Below, piece after piece: positions 8,230-12,910 of a stretch of DNA of 12,910 nucleotides. The DNA lies in assembly GCA_947260045.1 (NCBI GenBank), contig CAMYOP010000042.1:1-12910 (forward strand), written 5' to 3'. Positions within the stretch are counted from its first letter, which is position 1, and each line of letters begins with the position of its first letter. The notes beneath the pieces were generated by a model. The model was not told the DNA's origin, made no database searches, and worked only from the letters and a program-made list of their open reading frames with translations. The translations under genes were made by a program, and so were the position numbers. Source of the stretch: an uncultured Desulfobulbaceae bacterium. Its GTDB lineage: Bacteria > Desulfobacterota > Desulfobulbia > Desulfobulbales > Desulfobulbaceae.

Positions 8230-8979
8230 ATGGAATATCATCCCATGCCATCATCAATGCCGCTTGACGATAGATCACAAATGATCCGTGATAACATGCA
8301 GCTTGTTGAGTTGCTTGTTGAAAGAATGGTTTCTCAGGTCCCGTCATTTATGACCCGAGACGATATGACCAGTGCAGCCATGGTCGGCTTGATCGATGCG
8401 GCGAATAAATTCGATGTATCAAAAGGGGTTAAATTTAGAACTTTTGCCGAATACAGGATTCGTGGTTCTATTTACGATGAAATGCGAAAGCTTGATTGGT
8501 TTTCAAGATCCCTTCGGGAAAAACAAAGCCGTCTGGCCAAAACCATGCTGAACCTGGAAAGAAAACTTGGCCGTTCTCCTGAAGAGATTGAAATGGCTCA
8601 GGCTATGGACATGACTTTGCAACAGTATCATGATCTCCTGAACAAAGTGAGTCACCTCGGCTGTGTCAGCTTACATGAAACACTTGACCACACCGAAGGT
8701 GGCAGAAGTTTCTTGGACAATCTTGAAGATGTTAATAGTTCTACACCGATAGATCTTATCGAGTCAGAAGAGTTGACCCATACCGTAGCCCAGATCCTTG
8801 AAGAATTGTCTGAAAAAGAACGACTTGTCATCGCCTTCTATTATTACGAAGAGCTGACTCAAAAAGAAATTGCCGAAATTTTAGAAGTATCAGAAGGAAG
8901 AATTTCACAGTTGCACAGTCAAGCCCTTTTGAAATTGAGAGTCAAAGTACTCAATGCTGAGCTGTGGGACGAATCCTAA
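8230..8979 (+). CDS. fliA: Flagellar sigma factor FliA (sigma-28)
   Basis: 249-residue sigma-70 family protein of the FliA/WhiG/SigD type, which directs RNA polymerase to late flagellar genes such as flagellin and chemotaxis genes and is held by the anti-sigma factor FlgM until the hook is complete. Region 2 spans about 17-90, with DDMTSAAMVGLIDAANKFD, KGVKFRTFAEYRIRGSIYDE and the WFSRSLRE motif. Region 3 follows with ERKLGRSPEEIEMAQ. Region 4 starts at about residue 193 (LSEKERLVIAFYYYEELT) and holds the helix-turn-helix QKEIAEILEVSEGRISQLHS. The start ATG at 8230 has only a weak AGAGAG far upstream. In-frame Met codons at residues 6 and 10 are alternatives. An in-frame TAA lies at 8206. FlgM is not in this window. 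Confidence 0.97.
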   Translation: MEYHPMPSSMPLDDRSQMIRDNMQLVELLVERMVSQVPSFMTRDDMTSAAMVGLIDAANKFDVSKGVKFRTFAEYRIRGSIYDEMRKLDWFSRSLREKQSRLAKTMLNLERKLGRSPEEIEMAQAMDMTLQQYHDLLNKVSHLGCVSLHETLDHTEGGRSFLDNLEDVNSSTPIDLIESEELTHTVAQILEELSEKERLVIAFYYYEELTQKEIAEILEVSEGRISQLHSQALLKLRVKVLNAELWDES

Positions 8980-9012
8980 AACTGGTCAAGCGACCCGAGC
9001 AAATATGGACTT

Positions 9013-9027
9013 GGAGCTCACTGCTCC
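9013..9027. repeat. Short inverted repeat between fliA and the next gene
   Basis: GGAGC-TCACT-GCTCC forms a 5-bp stem with a 5-nt loop; the flanking TT/AA could extend it past one bulged C. No U-run follows, so it is not a standard intrinsic terminator. The 5' arm carries the only GGAG upstream of the next gene, about 20 nt before its GTG, so a role in translation is conceivable but unsupported. Confidence 0.2.
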
Positions 9028-9036
9028 CAACTCTAT

Positions 9037-9471
9037 GTGAACAACAAAATGATGAACTTTCTCAAAAATATAGATCTCACGCTCTGGGGGTCCTTTGCTG
9101 TTCTAGCCTTATTTGGCCTTCTTCTTTTTCGTCTTTTTTTAATATCAATTAAATACAAGCTGCAGCATAGGGAACTTCTCCTGCTCAAGAAAAGGCTTCA
9201 ATTTACCCAGGAAGAACTCTCTGCTTTTCAGACAGGCAAAAACGAAAAAGTCCATTTCGAGAAATCCCTATCCAACGCTGGCATTACAACCAGACTCCAG
9301 GAGTCTCGACTCCATTTTAAAGAACAAGGTATCCCCAAAACACCTGAGAAATATAAAATCATCACTTCTTTGATAAAAAAAGGCATGGATATACAAGAAA
9401 TTTCTGAAATTTTATCGCTCCCGGAAACTGAAGCCAGACAACTGATCAAACTGGCAAGCATGGCAAGCTAA
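9037..9471 (+). CDS. Single-pass membrane protein with coiled coil, DUF2802/SwrB-like flagellar accessory protein
   Basis: 144 residues, not recognised by name. A single hydrophobic span lies at about residues 14-39 (LWGSFAVLALFGLLLFRLFL), followed by a basic and then coiled-coil-like region at ~40-75 (RELLLLKKRLQFTQEELSAF), a polar linker, and a C-terminal helical segment, KIITSLIKKGMDIQEISEIL with LPETEARQLIKLAS at ~105-144. That last part looks like the short helix-turn-helix tail seen in DUF2802 proteins of gammaproteobacterial flagellar loci and in SwrB of Bacillus subtilis, which is also encoded directly after the flagellar sigma gene. Family assignment is inference from architecture and position. 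The start is uncertain: GTG 9037 gives the longest form, ATG 9049 or 9052 a slightly shorter one, none with a good Shine-Dalgarno. It lies in the same frame as fliA, with no stop in the 57 nt between. Confidence 0.75.
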   Translation: MNNKMMNFLKNIDLTLWGSFAVLALFGLLLFRLFLISIKYKLQHRELLLLKKRLQFTQEELSAFQTGKNEKVHFEKSLSNAGITTRLQESRLHFKEQGIPKTPEKYKIITSLIKKGMDIQEISEILSLPETEARQLIKLASMAS

Positions 9472-9496
9472 AGAAAAAAAGTCAAAGGAGACTGTA

Positions 9497-9553
9497 ATGG
9501 ATCCAGATAACAAAATTACTCAAAGAAATAGCCGCTTCACCATTAAGAAATAA
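9497..9553 (+). CDS. Possible 18-residue mini-ORF with a strong ribosome binding site
   Basis: ATG 9497 is preceded by AAAGGAG (9484-9490) with a 6-nt spacer, the best Shine-Dalgarno in this window. It encodes MDPDNKITQRNSRFTIKK before TAA 9551-9553, and ATG at 9553 overlaps that stop to begin an 8-codon frame. The peptide is hydrophilic and basic at the end, with no membrane segment. I recognise no family. It could be a translated leader peptide, a small protein, the remnant of a longer gene, or a ribosome-loading site without a meaningful product. flgF, 79 nt downstream, has only a poor Shine-Dalgarno, which makes the strong one here stand out. Confidence 0.35.
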   Translation: MDPDNKITQRNSRFTIKK

Positions 9554-9570
9554 TGAGAAAGTACCGAGAT
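9544..9570 (+). promoter_or_regulatory. Candidate sigma-28 (FliA) promoter upstream of flgF
   Basis: TAAG (9544-9547), 15 nt, then ACCGAGAT (9563-9570), compared with the sigma-28 pattern TAAA-N15-GCCGATAA. Spacing is exact and the CCGA core matches, but the last three bases fit poorly. It lies in the 161-bp gap before flgF, 62 bp from its start, directly downstream of the sigma factor gene. The rest of this gap holds the mini-ORF and a few weak hairpins with no terminator. This is a pattern match only. Confidence 0.25.
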
Positions 9571-9632
9571 AATATGTAAGAAATTCCATTATTCTTCTTG
9601 GAAACACCAAACTTAAAAAGAACATAAATATC

Positions 9633-10367
9633 ATGGTATCAGGAAAATTCAGCGCCCTAGCAGGAGCAGTAGCCAGAGAACAGGCAATGGCCAATATTGC
9701 CAATAATCTAGCTAATGTAAACACAAGCGGCTTCAAAAAAGATACAGTTAGCTTTGAAGCAATGCTTCGCGGTGAAAGGCAGACAAGCACAACCAAAGGT
9801 ATCAACTATAACAGGGTCAGAACCATAGCCACAGACTTCAGTCAAGGTCCTATAAAGACTACAGACAATCCTCTTGATCTCGCCATTGACGGGGAAGGGT
9901 TTTTCAAAATAGGTGACTCAAGCGGTACCTACTATACACGTCAGGGCAGTTTCCGGATTGACGGCAACGGCCTTCTGAAAACTGCATCTGGCCATAGTCT
10001 TCTTGATGCTGGTGGCCAGCCATTGCAGGTCAATAATCCGAACAGCCAGAATATTACAATTGACGAGGCAGGCAACGTGGCAATCGATGGAGGCATAGAG
10101 GGCAAAATTTCTATCTACCAGGTTGATGATACTGCCAACCTGGAAAAGATCGGTCACAGTCTTTTTCGACTGGGCGATGCAGGAGCTGAAATTCCTTTGG
10201 AGGAGTATCGAATAGTCCAGGGAGGACTGGAGACTTCCAACGTCAATATGATGGAAGAAATGGTACGAATGATTGACACCAACCGAAAGCATGCAGCATA
10301 TCACAAGGTAATGAAAAGCTATTCCACCATGTCAGAAAAGCTCGATGAGCTAGGCAGTGTTGGTTAG
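9633..10367 (+). CDS. flgF: Flagellar distal-rod protein FlgF
   Basis: 244-residue axial rod protein that joins the proximal rod to the FlgG distal rod and is exported by the type III gate encoded upstream, without a cleaved signal. The N-terminal heptad region carries IANNLANVNTSGFKK at 22-36. The central part has NPLDLAIDGEGFFKI, and the C-terminus has QGGLETSNVNMMEEMVRMI. It is called FlgF because it is first of the pair, is shorter, lacks the insertion FlgG shows after residue 45, and opens with MVSGKFSALAGAVAREQAM, the usual FlgF start. The ATG is fixed by an in-frame TAA at 9570 with no other ATG, GTG or TTG codon between. The Shine-Dalgarno is weak. Confidence 0.93.
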   Translation: MVSGKFSALAGAVAREQAMANIANNLANVNTSGFKKDTVSFEAMLRGERQTSTTKGINYNRVRTIATDFSQGPIKTTDNPLDLAIDGEGFFKIGDSSGTYYTRQGSFRIDGNGLLKTASGHSLLDAGGQPLQVNNPNSQNITIDEAGNVAIDGGIEGKISIYQVDDTANLEKIGHSLFRLGDAGAEIPLEEYRIVQGGLETSNVNMMEEMVRMIDTNRKHAAYHKVMKSYSTMSEKLDELGSVG

Positions 10368-10408
10368 CGGGATAAATCCCTTCTCACCCTTACTAACGAG
10401 GTAATACA

Positions 10409-11194
10409 ATGATCAGATCACTCTGGACTGCCACCAGCGGCATGGGAGCTCAAGATCTTAACATCGATGTTATAGCAAACAACCTGGCAAACGTTTCCAC
10501 TACAGGTTTTAAGAAGAGCACCGCTGACTTCCAGGACTTGATTTATCAGATTGCTAAAGTTCCTGGCAGCCCAACTTCTGATGACACAACTTCACCCACT
10601 GGCGTACAGATTGGTCTTGGTGTCCGTCCCGCTGCAGTGCAGAAAATATTTACAGAAGGTGACCTCATTCAAACAAGTAACCCGCTGGATGTTGCCATAG
10701 AGGGTGCTGGTTTTTTCCAGATCACCCAACCAAATGGTAATACAGCATATACCCGTGCAGGAAGCCTTAAACGCGATGGTGATGGCCGCCTGACCAACTC
10801 GGATGGATACCCTGTCTCCCCTGAAATAACTGTTCCTGAAAATGCCCGCGAAATAACCATAAGTGAGACAGGCGTTGTCAGTGCTATCCTAGGAGATGAC
10901 ACTGACTCTACCGAACTCGGCAATCTTGACCTGGCAACATTTGTCAATGCCAGTGGCCTGCTGGCAATTGGTCGCAATCTTTATCGGGAAACGCCAGCAT
11001 CGGGAACTGCCACCATCGGGACTCCAGGTAGTGATGGATATGGAACCTTATTACAGGGGTTTCTTGAGGGTTCCAATGTGAATATTGTGGAAGAGTTGGC
11101 GACCATGATAACTGCACAACGTGCCTTTGAAATTAATTCTAAGACCGTATCCACCTCTGACGAGATGATGCAGACCACGGTCAACATGGTGTAG
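10409..11194 (+). CDS. flgG: Flagellar distal-rod protein FlgG
   Basis: 261-residue distal-rod subunit, the part that passes through the P and L rings. It opens MIRSLWTATSGMGAQ and has IANNLANVSTTGFKKS at 23-38. The segment after residue 45, DLIYQIAKVPGSP followed by TGVQIGLGVRP, is the FlgG-specific insertion that keeps the rod straight and stiff and is absent from flgF next door. NPLDVAIEGAGFFQI and the C-terminal GSNVNIVEELATMITAQRAF complete the flagellar rod/hook pattern. It has GAGGT about 9 nt before the ATG and follows flgF by 41 nt. A small GGGA-TAAA-TCCC hairpin in that gap lacks a U-run. The stop is 5 nt from flgA. Confidence 0.97.
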   Translation: MIRSLWTATSGMGAQDLNIDVIANNLANVSTTGFKKSTADFQDLIYQIAKVPGSPTSDDTTSPTGVQIGLGVRPAAVQKIFTEGDLIQTSNPLDVAIEGAGFFQITQPNGNTAYTRAGSLKRDGDGRLTNSDGYPVSPEITVPENAREITISETGVVSAILGDDTDSTELGNLDLATFVNASGLLAIGRNLYRETPASGTATIGTPGSDGYGTLLQGFLEGSNVNIVEELATMITAQRAFEINSKTVSTSDEMMQTTVNMV

Positions 11195-11199
11195 TACTT

Positions 11200-12216
11200 A
11201 TGATTTTTCTAGCAACAAAACAGAGAGTGAGAGCCCCCCATTTCCTAGCATTAATACGAATACCTGCTCTTACTACTTTCTTATTATTGCTGTCTTTTAT
11301 GTTTTTTTCTGGATATGCGCTGGGTTCCACAATTGAGATATTATTTCAGGAAAAAGGACTTATAGCTGGTGATCGTATACTCCTTGGAGAAATCGCTTCA
11401 GTTACACTTGATGGCGAAAGAAATGAAGCCCTTGAACAAAGCCCAGTGGCCATTACACCAAAACTCGGTGAAATACATACACTTGAGCCCCAAAACGTCA
11501 TCAGTTTCCTCCAAACGACGCTTGTTGCTGACACTATTAAATGGCAGGGGCCTAAAAGTATTCAGGTACAACGCGATGGCTTTATAATAGACAAAGCCCG
11601 CATCCAGGAAATCCTATCTACATATATTGGCCAAAACCTCAATAGGTTTCCGGCAGGAGACATCCGCCTGGTTTCTTTACGTCCCCCACCAACCTTTGTC
11701 CTGCCAAAAGGTAAGCTTAGTTATGAGGTTACGCCTTCCAAACCTGAAATAATAGGAAGTTCAAGCTTTGCTATAATCTTTCGGGTTGATGACAAAATTG
11801 TCAAAAACACCTCTGTTGGTGGACGCATTGAAATACATGCTGAAGTCGTAACTGCTGCGGTAAAACTTACCAGAGGCATGCCTATCACTTCAGAGCATAT
11901 TTCCATGGTAAAACAAAACATTACCCGTCTTCGTGAACCGTTTTTCAGCCCAAATGATGTCATTGGAATGCGGGCAAAAAAAACAATTTCCTCTGGCCGT
12001 ATTATTAGTAAACATCATGTAGAACCCTTACCCCTTATAAACAAAGGAGAAGTTGTCAAAATACTGGCCAACAAAGGTCGCCTGTCGCTCTCTGTCCTTG
12101 GCATCGCCGGAAAAGATGGGTTACCAGGAGAAATGATCCAGGTTAGAAACATCAATTCAAGAAAACTTGTTTATTGTCGGGTGTATGCACCCGGTATCGT
12201 TACAGTGGAGTTTTGA
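11200..12216 (+). CDS. flgA: Flagellar P-ring assembly chaperone FlgA
   Basis: 338-residue periplasmic protein that chaperones FlgI subunits during P-ring assembly. Residues 1-42 form an unusually long export signal: a basic stretch (KQRVRAPHFLALIR) then a hydrophobic core (TTFLLLLSFMFFSGYALG). The middle region (~43-215) includes ILFQEKGLIAGDRILLGEIA, a pattern common in longer FlgA proteins. Residues ~216-338 hold the SAF-type C-terminal domain with LTRGMPITSEHISMV, GMRAKKTISSGRIIS and KGEVVKILANKGRLSLSVLG, the conserved core. It is much longer than enterobacterial FlgA (about 219 residues). A later Met at residue 34 is unlikely because it would remove part of the signal. No clear Shine-Dalgarno; coupling to flgG is probable. 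Confidence 0.94.
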   Translation: MIFLATKQRVRAPHFLALIRIPALTTFLLLLSFMFFSGYALGSTIEILFQEKGLIAGDRILLGEIASVTLDGERNEALEQSPVAITPKLGEIHTLEPQNVISFLQTTLVADTIKWQGPKSIQVQRDGFIIDKARIQEILSTYIGQNLNRFPAGDIRLVSLRPPPTFVLPKGKLSYEVTPSKPEIIGSSSFAIIFRVDDKIVKNTSVGGRIEIHAEVVTAAVKLTRGMPITSEHISMVKQNITRLREPFFSPNDVIGMRAKKTISSGRIISKHHVEPLPLINKGEVVKILANKGRLSLSVLGIAGKDGLPGEMIQVRNINSRKLVYCRVYAPGIVTVEF

Positions 12217-12217
12217 T

Positions 12218-12910
12218 ATGAATACAAAATGCAAACCGCATAGGATATCAGAAAAAGTACTTTTTCAATCACTTTCCTCTTTGACTATTATATTTTTACT
12301 TGCTGCCCTTGTCACTTTAAGCGCTTGCGCAAGCAAGGACCAAAAAGTTGTAGAATTGCCCGAACCTCTGGAAGACCCTGCCATAGCTGAACCAATGCCT
12401 CAGTCACCAGGCAGTCTCTGGACTGGAGACCATAAAGGGTTATTTTCTGATATTACCGCCCGCAACATTGGAGATATCGTTACCGTTACTATTTCAGAAG
12501 AAGCCAGTGCTTCTAAAGAAGCAACAACTGAGACAGATCGAGATACAAGCATGTCTGCCGCCGTACCTACTCTTTTTGGTTTAGAAAAAAGTATCGCTGA
12601 AAGAAATTCCAAAATAGATATGTCGAACCTGGTCAGTGCAACCCTTTCAAATGAATTTAAAGGATCTGGTAAAACCACCAGAAAAGAGGATCTGGTCGCT
12701 ACCCTGACGACTCAGGTTATTAGCGTCTACCCTAACGGAAATATGAAAATACGTGGTGGTAAATCAGTGGTCGTAAACAACGAAGAGCAACTCATCTACC
12801 TGACAGGTATTATTCGACCAGAGGATGTAACCTCTTTAAACACCATTGATTCAAAACATATACTCAATGCCAAAATTGCCTACACAGGCAAGGGTGCTAT
12901 CTCGGATAAA
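12218..12910 (+). CDS. flgH: Flagellar L-ring lipoprotein FlgH (3' end beyond the window)
   Basis: An open frame from ATG 12218 to the right edge, 231 codons without a stop. FlgH forms the L ring in the outer membrane around the rod. An N-terminal signal ends in a lipobox, LSAC, with the lipid-bearing Cys at residue 37 after a long basic start (MNTKCKPHR). Family motifs follow: SPGSLWTGDHKGLFSDITAR, NIGDIVTVTISEEASASK, FKGSGKTTRKEDLVATLTTQ, VYPNGNMKIRGGKSVVVNNE and LTGIIRPEDV, then KIAYTGKGAISDK at the edge. Typical FlgH ends about 15-20 residues after that last motif, so little is missing. GGAG 7 nt upstream gives a good ribosome site, and only one base separates it from flgA. flgI is the expected next gene. 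Confidence 0.95.
   Translation, partial: MNTKCKPHRISEKVLFQSLSSLTIIFLLAALVTLSACASKDQKVVELPEPLEDPAIAEPMPQSPGSLWTGDHKGLFSDITARNIGDIVTVTISEEASASKEATTETDRDTSMSAAVPTLFGLEKSIAERNSKIDMSNLVSATLSNEFKGSGKTTRKEDLVATLTTQVISVYPNGNMKIRGGKSVVVNNEEQLIYLTGIIRPEDVTSLNTIDSKHILNAKIAYTGKGAISDK

Noticed and set aside
8157..8267. 36-codon plus-strand frame (MKVAVEKDIRVIQ...) in the flhG-fliA gap overlapping the fliA start
   Set aside because: No Shine-Dalgarno at a workable distance, no recognisable family, and it overlaps fliA in another frame. Possible but unsupported.
8964..9152. 62-codon frame starting GTG inside the end of fliA
   Set aside because: It overlaps the better-supported membrane protein gene in another frame, and its Ser/Cys-rich translation has no domain.
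9598..9610. TTGG-AAACA-CCAA inverted repeat before flgF
   Set aside because: A 4-bp stem is too short to support a structural or regulatory claim.
9482..9805. 107-residue minus-strand open frame opposite the flgF start
   Set aside because: It is hydrophobic only because it mirrors flgF codons, has no supporting neighbour on that strand, and overlaps the certain flgF N-terminus.
10369..10380. GGGA-TAAA-TCCC hairpin between flgF and flgG as a terminator
   Set aside because: The stem is only 4-5 bp and is not followed by a T-run. flgG is expected to be co-transcribed.
12400..12678. 92-residue minus-strand open frame near the right edge
   Set aside because: It is the shadow of flgH, whose plus-strand translation shows a lipobox and several FlgH motifs.

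Overview
The window holds one continuous, all plus-strand flagellar biosynthesis cluster: fliM (tail)-fliN-fliO-fliP-fliQ-fliR-flhB-flhA-flhF-flhG-fliA-[membrane-anchored orf]-(mini-ORF)-flgF-flgG-flgA-flgH (cut by the right edge). FlgA and the FlgH lipoprotein mean P and L rings, so the cell is Gram-negative (diderm). The gene order, the G+C in the low-to-mid 40s by eye, and the FlhF/FlhG pair (typical of polar or number-controlled flagella) fit a Desulfobacterota bacterium, perhaps Desulfobulbales-like. That placement is inference from synteny, not a database match.

Region by region: 2-449 is the end of the C-ring switch (FliM tail, FliN). 453-5912 encodes the flagellar type III export gate (FliO, FliP, FliQ, FliR, FlhB, FlhA). 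5902-8110 encodes the SRP-type GTPase FlhF and its MinD-like regulator FlhG. 8230-8979 is the flagellar sigma factor FliA (sigma-28). 9037-9471 is a small protein with one membrane segment and a coiled coil that I cannot name with certainty; it resembles the DUF2802/SwrB type of flagellar accessory protein. 9633-12910 encodes the distal-rod proteins FlgF and FlgG, the P-ring chaperone FlgA and the L-ring lipoprotein FlgH.

The genes are tightly packed. fliM/fliN, fliO/fliP, flhB/flhA, flhA/flhF and flhF/flhG overlap by 1-14 nt. The only gaps over 100 bp are fliR-flhB (118), flhG-fliA (119) and orf-flgF (161). I saw no convincing intrinsic terminator, so the cluster may be one transcript or a few overlapping ones with internal promoters in those gaps.

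I found no clear new multi-gene system. The points most worth a second look are the SwrB-like gene after fliA, an 18-codon ORF with the best Shine-Dalgarno of the window just before flgF, a possible sigma-28 promoter at the same place, and a Gly-to-Glu change in a switch motif of FlhG. FlgH is an open reading frame running off the right edge. No mobile elements, CRISPR arrays, tRNA or rRNA genes were seen.
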